DNA of 33,470 nucleotides, from NCBI GenBank assembly GCA_017882545.1, contig JADGPG010000031.1, forward strand, positions 1 to 33,470. Direction: 5' to 3'. Source of the stretch: Thermoleophilia bacterium (GTDB lineage: Bacteria > Actinomycetota > Thermoleophilia > Miltoncostaeales > Miltoncostaeaceae). This document shows positions 7,943 through 15,645 of the stretch, piece by piece; position 1 is the first letter of the stretch, and each line of letters begins with the position of its first letter. A program made the position numbers and the translations under genes. The notes under the pieces were generated by a model that saw only the letters and a list, made by a program, of their open reading frames with translations, was not told where the DNA came from and made no database searches.

Positions 7943-8538
7943 CGCACCTTCCATCCGATGTCGGTGTGCTCGCCGTGGACGACCACGTACCGCACCGACC
8001 GGCCCTCGGGGCGGAAGACCACCGACACCGTCTCCGCGTCCGCCAACGCCAGTTCCGGGGGCAAGCGACGCACGGTGACCTCCGACATGCGGCCGGCGCC
8101 GTCGGCGAGTCGCAGGCGATAGCGACCGGCCAGGAACCGCATCTCGAGTTGGGGGCGCCCGATCATGTGCGCTCCGACGATCGCCGGGAATTCCTGGGCG
8201 CACGCCGGGCAACGTACCGACACCCGCGCCCCGTCCTGGTCCGGGATCATCGCGAGCGTCGCGCAGGCCGGGCAGGGAAGCTCGCGCACCGGTTCATGTG
8301 CAGGGACCGCACCGTCGGGCCGGGTCAGGTCGTAGCGAGCCCGCTCGTTGGGATCGCCGAGCACCTGCCAGGCGGCATTCACGCGGCGGGTCATCTGGTC
8401 GGCCCGGTCGCGGAGCGCCGGATCCGTAAAGCGGTCCGGGTGGTACACCTGGATCGCAAACCGCCACGCGTCGTGCACCTCGTCGCGGCTCGCATCGGGA
8501 GCGACGCCGAGAACGAGGTAATGGTCGGGCCGACTCAC
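7939..8538 (-). CDS. J-domain protein with a zinc ribbon
   Basis: A 199-aa protein with an N-terminal J domain (residues 3-72) carrying the HPD motif in QVYHPDRF, which in the family stimulates DnaK ATPase. It lacks the Gly/Phe region and the four-repeat zinc finger of true DnaJ. Instead it has CPAC-x-CPAC spaced as a zinc ribbon (about residues 86-113, LPCPACATL and VRCPACAQE) and a C-terminal beta-rich part. It is a specialised co-chaperone-like protein, distinct from the DnaJ at 28832. GTG 8538 follows TACGCT-N6, so it may be leaderless. It overlaps the amidotransferase by 4 bases. Client or partner unknown. Confidence 0.85.
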   Translation of the reverse strand: MSRPDHYLVLGVAPDASRDEVHDAWRFAIQVYHPDRFTDPALRDRADQMTRRVNAAWQVLGDPNERARYDLTRPDGAVPAHEPVRELPCPACATLAMIPDQDGARVSVRCPACAQEFPAIVGAHMIGRPQLEMRFLAGRYRLRLADGAGRMSEVTVRRLPPELALADAETVSVVFRPEGRSVRYVVVHGEHTDIGWKVR

Positions 8539-8544
8539 GCGGGC

Positions 8545-8550
8545 AGCGTA
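8545..8550 (-). promoter_or_regulatory. -10 element TACGCT giving a predicted leaderless J-protein mRNA
   Basis: TACGCT on the minus strand is followed by GCCCGC and then GTG 8538. It lies in the 48-bp gap after the kinase stop. The same TACGCT-N6-start layout occurs at 24934. No Shine-Dalgarno or clear -35 sequence is seen. Confidence 0.5.
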
Positions 8551-8586
8551 GCGCGGAGATACCCGCGCACGCGGCCGAACGCGGAC

Positions 8587-9930
8587 CTACCCGGACAGGA
8601 TCCCGCAGGGCCCGAAGATCGAGCCGGTGATGTTGGAGACCGACCCCGCGCCGCTGACCTTGATGCAGTCGCCCGACTTGAACGGCTTGCCGACGTACTG
8701 CGCCTTGCCGCCGGTGTCGACGTGCACGACCCGGAACTGGCCCGGGGTGGCCCCCGGGACGCTCCGGCCCACCGCGAGCCCGTGGCCGTAGCCGCTGCGG
8801 TAACCGGCCGACCGCGCGGCGCCCTCGTTGCGATTGCCGATGGCCCAGCCGGCCGCCCCGCCGGCGATCAGGAGCGCCGCGCACGACAGGACGACTGCGG
8901 TCCTCAGGCGCCTCGATCGCGGCGGCGGCGATTCGACTTCGCCGGGCAGGTCCACGAGCCCAACCTGAGTCCGGTCCGCCGACCCGTCGACCCGGGTCGA
9001 CCCGTCCCTCGCGCCGACATGCGTCAATGCGGCTGCGTCGTCCCCGGTGATTGCGCCGCCCCACCCGACGGCACCGACGACCGTCTGTGCCTGATCGGTG
9101 GCGGGCGGCGTCCAGCCGGCGAGGACCACCCGCAGGGCATCAACGACCTCGCGCGCCATGATCGGCCGCTCGGCGGGGTCCTTCGCCAGCGCCGGAGCCA
9201 CAGCCGCGTCGATGCCCGCCGGCAGGTGCGGGTTGACCGACCGCAGCGACGGCGCCTGGTCGCGCACGTGGGCGACCAGGACCGCGCTCGCCTGCCGGTG
9301 CACGAACGGCGGGCGCCCGCAGAGCACCTCGAATGCCAGCACACCGAACGCGTAGATGTCGGAGGCCGCGGTGGCGGAGTGCCCGGCGGCCTGCTCCGGC
9401 GAGACGTACTCCACCGTACCCAGCCAGTCGCCGCGTCGGGTGAGCCCTGGAAGGTCGTCCATGCGGGCGACTCCGAAGTCCGACAGGTACGCGCGATCGT
9501 CGAGGTCGAGCAGGACGTTTGCCGGTTTGATGTCGCGATGCACGAGCCCGTGCCCATGTGCCGCGTCCACCGCGGAGGCGACGTCGTCGAGGATCGCCAG
9601 GGCGCGCGCAGGAGGCAGGGCACCAAACCGCGCGACCAGCTCCGCCAACGACGGACCGGGGACGAGGCGCATCGCGATGAACGGCACCCCGTCGACGTCG
9701 CCCGACTCGTAGACGGTGACGATGCGGGGATCATCGACGCGCGCGGCGGCGACCGCCTCGCGCCGGAATCGTGCAAGCTTGTCGGCGTCGTCGAGTTCGT
9801 CGAACACCTTGAGCGCCACATCGCGCTCGGTGGCCACCTGACGCGCCCGGTACACCGCCGCCTGGCCACCGCGCCCCAGCTCCGCACCGATCACGTAGCG
9901 GCCGAACTGCTCACCCGGGACTAGCTGCAC
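8587..9930 (-). CDS. Membrane-anchored eukaryote-type Ser/Thr protein kinase
   Basis: A 447-aa PknB-like kinase. The catalytic domain (about 8-270) has the Gly loop (LGRGGQAAVYRAR), ATP Lys41 (VALKVF), catalytic HRDIKPANVL (Asp133), DFG 151-153, and the APE-like SPEQ. The HRD Arg is present, consistent with activation-loop phosphorylation. A Thr/Asp-rich linker leads to one membrane segment (about 344-365) and a short external domain of about 80 residues with two Cys near the end (SGDCIKV, FGPCGIL); there are no PASTA repeats. GTG 9930 has AAGG just upstream. It is followed 48 bases on by the J-domain gene. External ligand and substrates unknown. Confidence 0.93.
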   Translation of the reverse strand: MQLVPGEQFGRYVIGAELGRGGQAAVYRARQVATERDVALKVFDELDDADKLARFRREAVAAARVDDPRIVTVYESGDVDGVPFIAMRLVPGPSLAELVARFGALPPARALAILDDVASAVDAAHGHGLVHRDIKPANVLLDLDDRAYLSDFGVARMDDLPGLTRRGDWLGTVEYVSPEQAAGHSATAASDIYAFGVLAFEVLCGRPPFVHRQASAVLVAHVRDQAPSLRSVNPHLPAGIDAAVAPALAKDPAERPIMAREVVDALRVVLAGWTPPATDQAQTVVGAVGWGGAITGDDAAALTHVGARDGSTRVDGSADRTQVGLVDLPGEVESPPPRSRRLRTAVVLSCAALLIAGGAAGWAIGNRNEGAARSAGYRSGYGHGLAVGRSVPGATPGQFRVVHVDTGGKAQYVGKPFKSGDCIKVSGAGSVSNITGSIFGPCGILSG

Positions 9931-10109
9931 GGGGCCTTGCCTGTGGTCGACATACCCCGATGGTACGCAAGCTGCGGGGGTTGTCCCAATCCTGCGGGCG
10001 TCGGCGGCGACACTTGCCCCGGCAACTATCCGCCCGGACGGCTATCGTCTGCCGCGGGCAGGCCTCCGACCACGCCCATGAGCCCACGTCCAACCACAGA
10101 AGGAGCGCC

Positions 10110-10316
10110 ATGAGCACCATCGAAATCCGCACTCTCGACAATGGGCCGCTGCTGGTCAGCGGCGCCGTGACGCTGTCCGATCCCGACGGCGGTGCATTCG
10201 CCACCGAGCAGGACACCATCGCGCTGTGCCGTTGCGGGCACTCGGCCAACAAGCCGTTTTGCGACGGGGCGCACAAGAGCAACGACTTCGCCGACAGCTG
10301 CCGCTCACACGGCTGA
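10110..10316 (+). CDS. CDGSH iron-sulfur domain protein
   Basis: A 68-aa protein made almost entirely of one CDGSH domain, which binds a [2Fe-2S] cluster by three Cys and one His. The motif CRCGHSANKPFCDGAH gives all four ligands. An N-terminal beta strand set (IEIRTLDNGPLLVSG) matches the short bacterial form. Such proteins are thought to act in redox or cluster transfer. ATG 10110 is preceded by AGAAGGAG at 10099-10106; the frame upstream of it is not coding. It is divergent from the Ser/Thr kinase gene across 179 bases. Confidence 0.92.
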   Translation: MSTIEIRTLDNGPLLVSGAVTLSDPDGGAFATEQDTIALCRCGHSANKPFCDGAHKSNDFADSCRSHG

Positions 10317-10425
10317 GGCCGCCAACGGGATCCACTCCCACCGGGTGACGACCCCCGGGATCGCGAGGTACCGGTACATCACCTGCCGCCTCGCGCATCG
10401 GCAGGAACCGAAAATCACGGGACCG

Positions 10426-10449
10426 CGGGGCGGGTGCAACCCCGCCCCG
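10426..10449 (-). terminator. Hairpin terminator downstream of the cold-shock gene
   Basis: A 9-bp GC stem (CGGGGCGGG with CCCGCCCCG) around a 6-base loop lies 17 bases after the cold-shock stop. In the minus direction it is followed, after a few bases, by TGATTTTCGG, a short T-rich tail. The converging CDGSH gene ends at 10316, so it may serve both strands. Confidence 0.6.
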
Positions 10450-10466
10450 GGGAACCCGACAGGGTC

Positions 10467-10670
10467 CTAGATGAGCTGGACCTGCTGGGCCTGCGGGCCC
10501 TTGGGGCTTTCGCCCGCCTCGTACGTGACACGCTGACCCTCTTCGAGGGTCCGGTAGCCCGTGGACTGAATCTCGGAGAAGTGCACGAACAGGTCCTTGC
10601 CTCCGTCGGCCGGGGTAATGAACCCGAAGCCCTTGTCAGCGTTGAACCACTTCACGACGCCTTCCGGCAT
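10467..10670 (-). CDS. Cold-shock protein (CspA family)
   Basis: A 67-aa single cold-shock domain, which binds single-stranded RNA and DNA and melts mRNA structure. RNP1 is KGFGFI and RNP2 is DLFVHF, with the usual start [16 protein letters not shown]. The frame extends 13 codons upstream, but MPEGVVKWF at ATG 10670 is the family start; GGTGG lies about 9 bases upstream. A long predicted leader precedes it (see 10671-10792). The stop is followed by a GC hairpin. Confidence 0.96.
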   Translation of the reverse strand: MPEGVVKWFNADKGFGFITPADGGKDLFVHFSEIQSTGYRTLEEGQRVTYEAGESPKGPQAQQVQLI

Positions 10671-10792
10671 GTTGCTTTCCACCTTTTTCGGCGAGGAAAC
10701 CCTGGACATCTCGGCCGAATTTCATGCCTTACGACGCCACTACTGTTCCGCGCTATTCATTCCCCCCGAAGGGGTGTTCGTCGATAAGCGTA
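10671..10792 (-). promoter_or_regulatory. Long 5' leader of the cold-shock gene with a UUCG hairpin
   Basis: On the minus strand a TACGCT -10 candidate (10787-10792) would start transcription near 10780, leaving a leader of roughly 110 bases before ATG 10670. Near its 5' end is CCCC-TTCG-GGGG (10763-10774), a very stable UUCG tetraloop, followed by less GC-rich sequence. Long structured leaders are typical of cold-shock mRNAs. The rest of the 310-bp gap to the plus-strand gene at 10981 shows no gene; part holds that gene's promoter. Confidence 0.45.
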
Positions 10793-10966
10793 CTCCACGT
10801 GACCGCGGATAACCGCCCGAGGACGTAATACCGTCTGATTCTGGCCCGTGGAAGCCCCCGTGGCGGGGTTTCTCGGACGTGTGTCGTGCAAATTCCCGCC
10901 GAATCGTGGCGATCGATGCCCCGCACGGCCGAGCGCGGGGCGTCCGAGATCCCGCGGGCGGTCGTC

Positions 10967-10972
10967 TAGAGT
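10967..10972 (+). promoter_or_regulatory. -10 element TAGAGT giving a predicted leaderless mRNA
   Basis: TAGAGT ends eight bases before ATG 10981. Transcription would start at or just before the start codon, and no Shine-Dalgarno sequence is present in the gap. No clear -35 box. Confidence 0.45.
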
Positions 10973-10980
10973 GATCGTAG

Positions 10981-11340
10981 ATGAACGGGTTCACGCGCCT
11001 GATCCTGCTGCTCGCGGCAAATGTCGTCGCCCTGTGGGTCGCCGACAGGCTGGTCAGCGGATTCACGATCCACCACATCTGGCCGACGCTCATCATCGCC
11101 GGACTTGTGCTCGGCATCCTCGACTGGGTCGTCAAGCCGATCATCACGTTGCTGGCGCTACCGTTCGTGATCCTGACGCTGGGCCTGTTGCTGATCGTCA
11201 TCAACGCCGCCATTCTTGGTCTGATGACCCTGCTGGTCTCCGGCGTGTCGCTCAGCGGCTTCTGGCCGGCCGTCTGGGCGGCGGTGATCATCTCGATCGT
11301 CAACTGGGTCCTGATCACGGCCCTCGGCCTCAAGGACTGA
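10981..11340 (+). CDS. Small 4-TM 'phage holin IV' (DUF360-like) membrane protein
   Basis: A 119-aa protein made of four hydrophobic helices: about 5-25, 33-52 (WPTLIIAGLVLGILDWVV), 57-80 (PFVILTLGLLLIVINAAILG) and 95-115. It fits the 4-TM superfamily IV named for phage holins but common in bacterial chromosomes without phage. The family marks LDWVVKPIITLLALPF and TLGLLLIVINA are clear. The same domain forms the N-terminus of the 707-aa protein two genes downstream. The start at ATG 10981 is probably leaderless. Role unknown; no lysis genes are nearby. Confidence 0.88.
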   Translation: MNGFTRLILLLAANVVALWVADRLVSGFTIHHIWPTLIIAGLVLGILDWVVKPIITLLALPFVILTLGLLLIVINAAILGLMTLLVSGVSLSGFWPAVWAAVIISIVNWVLITALGLKD

Positions 11341-11397
11341 CCCGATGGCGACGGCACACAGATCGCCCTCGGGCCAGGTGACCCGCAGGAGAAACTG

Positions 11398-11913
11398 ATG
11401 CAGACATGGGACGCAGTCCGCGCACGCCGCAATGTGCGTGATTTCAGCGACCGGGCGATCCCCGACGCCGACCTCGACCGCATCTTGGACGCCGGGCGTC
11501 GCGCACCGTCGGCGCGCAACACGCAGCCGTGGGACTTCGTGGTCGTGACCGACCGTGAGCGCCTGATCGCGCTGTCACACGTGTGGCGGGGAGCGGGCCA
11601 CATCGCCCGGTCGGCGGCGACCATCGCCATCGTGGCGCCGGTGCCGACCGACGACCGTCAGGCAGGCTTGAACCAATTCGACCTCGGGCAGGCGTCGATG
11701 GTGATGGCGGTCACCGCCGCCGACCTCGGTATCGGCAGCGGCCACGCCGCCGTCGGCGACCAGCAACTGGCCCAGTCGCTGCTTGGCTTCCCGAACACCC
11801 ACTTCCTGGCATACCTGCTCGCACTTGGGTACCCCGCCGACCAGCCGCTCAAGCCGCTCACACAGATGGACCGGCGCAGTTTCGGCGACGTGGTCCACCG
11901 TGACCACTGGTAG
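11398..11913 (+). CDS. Nitroreductase-family flavoprotein
   Basis: A 171-aa FMN-dependent oxidoreductase of the nitroreductase family. The N-terminus has the FMN-binding set (RARRNVRDFSDRAIP, then GRRAPSARNTQPWDFVVV), the middle ASMVMAVTAADLGIGSG, and the end LLALGYPADQPLKP. It is at the short end for the family, which fits the compact one-domain type. Physiological substrate unknown; members reduce nitro groups, quinones or flavins. ATG 11398 is preceded by AGGAG. It lies 57 bases after the 4-TM gene and 35 before the 707-aa gene; the latter gap holds the palindrome GGGCCGGCCGGCCC. Confidence 0.9.
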   Translation: MQTWDAVRARRNVRDFSDRAIPDADLDRILDAGRRAPSARNTQPWDFVVVTDRERLIALSHVWRGAGHIARSAATIAIVAPVPTDDRQAGLNQFDLGQASMVMAVTAADLGIGSGHAAVGDQQLAQSLLGFPNTHFLAYLLALGYPADQPLKPLTQMDRRSFGDVVHRDHW

Positions 11914-11948
11914 GACGGTAATGGGCCGGCCGGCCCTGCCGGATCCCG

Positions 11949-14072
11949 ATGACTGACGCGGCCGCGTCGGCCCCGGGCCTCCGCGCCGTACACCCATCGT
12001 GGTGGACCACCATCCGCCGAGCCGTGGTCGTGTTGATCATCGATGCCATTGGCGTCGCCATCGGTGCGTGGCTGTTGTCCGGCGTCACGATCACCGGCTT
12101 CGGCGCGTTCACTGCCGCGGCACTTATCGCGATCGTCAACGCGGTCATCTGGCCGACCCTCAGCAGGTTGACGCTGCCGATCAGCGCCCTGACACTGGGG
12201 CTTGGCAACCTCCTGCTCTCCGGCGCGATGATTTGGCTGGCCGGCCATATCAGCGGGGGCTTCGAGGTCGACTCGCTCTGGTGGGGCGTCGCGCTGGCGT
12301 TCGTGGTCACGCTCGTCAACATCGCCATGTCGACGCTGCTCGGCATCGACGACGAGGGTGTCTATTGGCAGGGCGTGGTGCGGCGTGCGGCGCGTAAACA
12401 TCAGGCGCCCCCGACTGACGTTCCCGGCGTCATGTTCCTCGAGATCGACGGATTGGCCTACGAGGTCATGCAGCGTGCCATGCGCAACGGACACGTGCCC
12501 GAGTTCACCCGCTGGCTCAACGCGGGCACCCACCGGCTGATCGAATGGGAGTGCGACTGGTCGAGTCAGACCGGCGCAAGCCAGGCGGGGCTACTGCACG
12601 GGAACAACCACAACATGCCCGCCTTCCGCTGGTTCGAGAAAGAGCGGGGCGTGGCGATGGTGTCGAACCACCCGCGCGACACCGCGGTCATCCAGACACG
12701 GATCTCCAACGGCCTCGGGCTGCTGGCCGACGACGGCGTGAGCCGCGCCAACATGTTCTCCGGTGATGCGCCGCACACGCTGCTGACCCTGAGCACGATC
12801 ACCGTACGGGGCCGTGGCCGGATCGGGCAGGATTACTACGGGTACTTTGCCAACCCGTTCGCGGTGCTGCGGACCGTCATCCTCACGGTCGTCGACGCCA
12901 CCCGCGAGGTCTGGGCATCGGCCCAGACGCGGCGACGGGACATCCGCCCGCGGGTCGCACGCGGCGGGCTCTACCCGCTCGTGCGGGCGTGGACCACCGT
13001 GATCCAGCGCGATCTCGCCGCGGCTGCGCTGATCTCCGACATCTTCGCGGGTCGTCCGGTCGGGTATTCGACGTTCGTCGGGTACGACGAGATCGCTCAC
13101 CACTCCGGGATCGAGCGTCCGGAGACCCTGCGCGCGCTGTCGCAACTCGACCAGCAGTTCGCCCGCATCGTGCGCGCAGCCGAGCTCGCCCCACGCCCCT
13201 ACCGCTTCGTGATCCTGTCCGACCACGGCCAGACCGACGGCACGTGCTTCCGCCAGGCCCACGGTGAGACGCTCGAGGAACTTGTACGGCGCCTGACCGA
13301 CGACGCCAACATCGATGCACCCCTCTACGACGACGAGGGATGGGGCATGCTGAGCGCGTCCGTCAGCGAGGCCGCCGCGTCACCGACGGCGTTCGGCACG
13401 GCCGTCCGCACGACGACCCGCGGCCTCGAAGACGACGGGACGGTTGTGCTGGGACCCCAGGCAGCCCGTGCGCGCCGCACGGACAAGAAGGCGCGGTCGA
13501 CGGGCACCCCCGTGGGGCCGTCCAACATGACCGTCATGGCCTCGGGCTGCCTGGGGCTGATCTACCTGACCGACGAACCCGGACGCTGCACGCTCGAGCG
13601 GATCACCAACCGCCACCCGCGCCTGATCGAGGGCCTGCGCATGCACCGGGGCATCGGCTTTGTGCTGGTGCGGCGCGACGACGGCCACAGCGTGGTCATC
13701 GGCGCGTCCGGAACACGCGATCTCACCACCGGCGCAATCGAGGGCGACGATCCGTTGGCCGCCTACGGCGCCAACGCCGTCGATCACGTCCGGCGCACCG
13801 ACGGGTTCGACGTCGTCGCCGACATCATGGTCAATGCCCGTTTCGACGCGGTGCGCGGCGAGGTGCCGGCCTTCGAAGAGTTCGTCGGATCGCACGGCGG
13901 GCTCGGCGGGAGCCAGTCGTACCCGTTCGTACTCGTCCCGGGCGAGTGGCACGTTCCCGCCGAGCGTGTGGTCGGTGCCGAGGCGATGCACCGGCAGATG
14001 GTCCGCTGGCTCTCTGATCTCGGCCAGCGGACCGACGGTCCCGCGTGGGCACCTGCCGAGCCGGAGCGATAG
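11949..14072 (+). CDS. Holin-IV 4-TM domain fused to an alkaline-phosphatase-superfamily phosphodiesterase
   Basis: A 707-aa two-part membrane protein. Residues about 20-135 form four helices matching the 119-aa protein at 10981 (for example VNAVIWPTLSRLTLPISALT, then TLGLGNLLLSGAMIW). From about 155 on is a metal-dependent phosphatase/phosphodiesterase domain: Asp in MFLEIDGLAYEV, a nucleophile region SSQTGASQAGLLHGNN, then VGYDEIAHHSG and ILSDHGQTDG, which supply the two-metal ligands. An even number of helices would leave the catalytic domain on the same side as the N-terminus. Substrate unknown. The ribosome site is weak at ATG 11949, but homology to the 4-TM family begins soon after. Confidence 0.87.
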   Translation: MTDAAASAPGLRAVHPSWWTTIRRAVVVLIIDAIGVAIGAWLLSGVTITGFGAFTAAALIAIVNAVIWPTLSRLTLPISALTLGLGNLLLSGAMIWLAGHISGGFEVDSLWWGVALAFVVTLVNIAMSTLLGIDDEGVYWQGVVRRAARKHQAPPTDVPGVMFLEIDGLAYEVMQRAMRNGHVPEFTRWLNAGTHRLIEWECDWSSQTGASQAGLLHGNNHNMPAFRWFEKERGVAMVSNHPRDTAVIQTRISNGLGLLADDGVSRANMFSGDAPHTLLTLSTITVRGRGRIGQDYYGYFANPFAVLRTVILTVVDATREVWASAQTRRRDIRPRVARGGLYPLVRAWTTVIQRDLAAAALISDIFAGRPVGYSTFVGYDEIAHHSGIERPETLRALSQLDQQFARIVRAAELAPRPYRFVILSDHGQTDGTCFRQAHGETLEELVRRLTDDANIDAPLYDDEGWGMLSASVSEAAASPTAFGTAVRTTTRGLEDDGTVVLGPQAARARRTDKKARSTGTPVGPSNMTVMASGCLGLIYLTDEPGRCTLERITNRHPRLIEGLRMHRGIGFVLVRRDDGHSVVIGASGTRDLTTGAIEGDDPLAAYGANAVDHVRRTDGFDVVADIMVNARFDAVRGEVPAFEEFVGSHGGLGGSQSYPFVLVPGEWHVPAERVVGAEAMHRQMVRWLSDLGQRTDGPAWAPAEPER

Positions 14073-14240
14073 CCGCACAGGCGGCCCCGACGTGCCCGTA
14101 ACGCCCTCCCAGGTCGTCCACAGATTCGACCCGTGGGATTCCGCCGGCGACACCCTGGCCGGTGTGGCGCAGCAGCCGCGACCGCGACCGATTCGTCGGC
14201 GGCCGCGGTCATGTGACGCCGTGGCTGGCGCGATCCCGAA

Positions 14241-14313
14241 TGGAGGATGACGGGATCGAACCGACGACCTCCGCCTTGCAAAGGCGGCGCTCTCCCAGCT
14301 GAGCTAATCCCCC
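14241..14313 (-). tRNA. tRNA-Ala (anticodon UGC)
   Basis: Read on the minus strand, a complete 73-base cloverleaf: acceptor GGGGGAT pairs with ATCCTCC, D arm GCTC...GAGC, anticodon stem CCGCC/GGCGG around loop TTTGCAA (anticodon TGC), and T arm with GGTTCGATCC. The G3-U70 pair, the key alanine identity element, is present. The discriminator is A and CCA is not encoded. A divergent promoter with the 86-aa gene lies just upstream. Confidence 0.97.
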
Positions 14314-14323
14314 GAGGCGGTCC

Positions 14324-14330
14324 TAGGGTA
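14324..14330. promoter_or_regulatory. Overlapping divergent -10 elements for tRNA-Ala and the 86-aa gene
   Basis: TAGGGTA contains TAGGGT on plus (14324-14329) and TACCCT on minus (14325-14330). The minus box ends 11 bases before the tRNA 5' end, right for a very short leader. The plus box lies about 40 bases before ATG 14370. The two promoters cannot easily be used at once. Confidence 0.4.
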
Positions 14331-14369
14331 GCATCGGGGCCCCGTTGTTCGGTACCAAAGGTGCGCCAC

Positions 14370-14630
14370 ATGACCGACCGCGACGCTGACCCCTACCAGG
14401 CAATCGAGGACCTCCTCGACGAGATTCAGCTCAAGCATTTTGATCAGGCGGAGCGCCTCGGCGACTATCGGCGCCTGGTCGAAGACGCCCGCCACGACCC
14501 GACCGATGACAACGTTCGGCTCGCGCGCTCGCTCCCCGGCGCCAAGTACTTCGTCACGACCGAATACATCCGCCAGCTCTGGCTGAAGCTCGAGGTCGAA
14601 CTCGCCAAGACCTTCGGCGAGGCCGGGTAG
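14370..14630 (+). CDS. 86-aa soluble protein of unknown function
   Basis: I do not recognise this protein. It is mostly helical and highly charged: MTDRDADPYQAIEDLLDEI, then a middle with YRRLVEDARHDPTDDNV, then LPGAKYFVTTEYIRQLWLK and a final acidic helix. There is no signal, membrane segment or Cys. ATG 14370 has AAAGG about nine bases upstream; the frame extending earlier runs through the tRNA and is not coding. It converges on the epimerase gene with a 6-base gap, and is divergent from tRNA-Ala. Confidence 0.65.
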   Translation: MTDRDADPYQAIEDLLDEIQLKHFDQAERLGDYRRLVEDARHDPTDDNVRLARSLPGAKYFVTTEYIRQLWLKLEVELAKTFGEAG

Positions 14631-14636
14631 GGCGGA

Positions 14637-15530
14637 CTAGGGGTGGCCGAGCTCGGCGCGCAGGGCGCCGTCGATGTACGGGTACGCGAATGCATAGCCG
14701 GCCGCCGATGCGACCTCGGGCACCGCATGTTGACCCCCCAAGGCGATGATTGCGGACTCCCCCATGGCGAGCTTGAGAGCAAACCCCGGCGTCGGAAGGA
14801 CCGTCGGCCGGCCGATGACCCGGCCGAGCGCGTGGGCGAAGTCCTTCTGTCGCACAGCGTGCGGCGCCACGACGTTCACCGGTCCGCGCAATGAAGTGTG
14901 CGTCAACGCGAACGCGATCAGCCCGGTGACGTCATCGATGTGGACCCAGCTCCACCACTGGTCGCCGCCGCCCACCGGGCCGCCAAGCCCGAGCTTGAAC
15001 GCCGGTAGCTGGCGGCGAAGCAGTTCCGACTCCCGCGCGATCACGACCCCGTTGCGCAGCACAACGACTCGCACACCGTTGGCCTCGGCGGCCAGCGCGG
15101 CAGCCTCCCACGCGGCGCACGTCGTGCCGAGAAAGTCGTCGGCGGCGGCGGCGGACTCGTCCACCGGCTGGTCGCCGTTGCCGTAGTACCCGACCGCGCT
15201 GGCGTTGATCAGGGTGCGAGGGCCGTCGGCGCCGATCGCCTCGACGAGCCTGCGCGTGGTGACGATGCGGCTGTCGGCGATCTCCTGCTTGCGCGCATCG
15301 GTCCAGCGGCCACTCCCGATGCTCGCCCCCGCCAGGTTGACCACCGCCTCGACGCCGTCGAGCGCGTCCCGACTGAGCGGTCCGGCCTGCGGATCCCAGC
15401 CGATGCCCGGTGCATCGGCGACGGTCACCCCGCGGCGTGAGATCGCCACCACCTCGTGCCCGTCCGCGAGCAGGGCGGTCGTCAACCGTCGCCCGATCAT
15501 GCCCGTCGCACCGACAATGGCCACCTTCAT
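14637..15530 (-). CDS. TIGR01777-family NAD(P)-dependent epimerase
   Basis: A 297-aa atypical extended SDR, like E. coli YfcH. It opens with the nucleotide-binding loop GATGMIGRRLTTAL, followed by the family signs VVNLAGASI-G-GRWT, ADSRIVTTRRLVEAI, and INASAVGYYGNG (Tyr of the catalytic region). The C-terminal part carries the usual GPVNVVAPHAVRQKDFA and LPTPGFALKLAMGE. Reaction not established for the family. ATG 15530 (MKVAIVGATG) with AGAGGA upstream is preferred to the GTG nine codons earlier. A candidate promoter with TACGAT (15568-15573) and TTGGCT precedes it in a 115-bp gap. Confidence 0.92.
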   Translation of the reverse strand: MKVAIVGATGMIGRRLTTALLADGHEVVAISRRGVTVADAPGIGWDPQAGPLSRDALDGVEAVVNLAGASIGSGRWTDARKQEIADSRIVTTRRLVEAIGADGPRTLINASAVGYYGNGDQPVDESAAAADDFLGTTCAAWEAAALAAEANGVRVVVLRNGVVIARESELLRRQLPAFKLGLGGPVGGGDQWWSWVHIDDVTGLIAFALTHTSLRGPVNVVAPHAVRQKDFAHALGRVIGRPTVLPTPGFALKLAMGESAIIALGGQHAVPEVASAAGYAFAYPYIDGALRAELGHP

Positions 15531-15645
15531 CGCCTGTCCTCTCGCCGTTCGCTCCACCTCGCACTGGATCGTAGGCGGCCCCGCGTGCAGCCAACAGGGG
15601 GAGCGATCCCGGCACTCTCAGGCGCCGTCGGGATCACGGATGCGA

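Noticed and set aside
7852-9924. 690-codon plus-strand frame
   Set aside because: Antisense to the J-protein and kinase genes, both of which have clear catalytic motifs.
11923-11936. Palindrome GGGCCGGCCGGCCC before the 707-aa gene
   Set aside because: Composed only of GGCC units, expected by chance in this base composition. Not listed as an operator.
10981-14072. Prophage remnant suggested by the 'holin' family name
   Set aside because: No other phage gene, integrase or attachment site is present. The 4-TM family is common in ordinary chromosomes.
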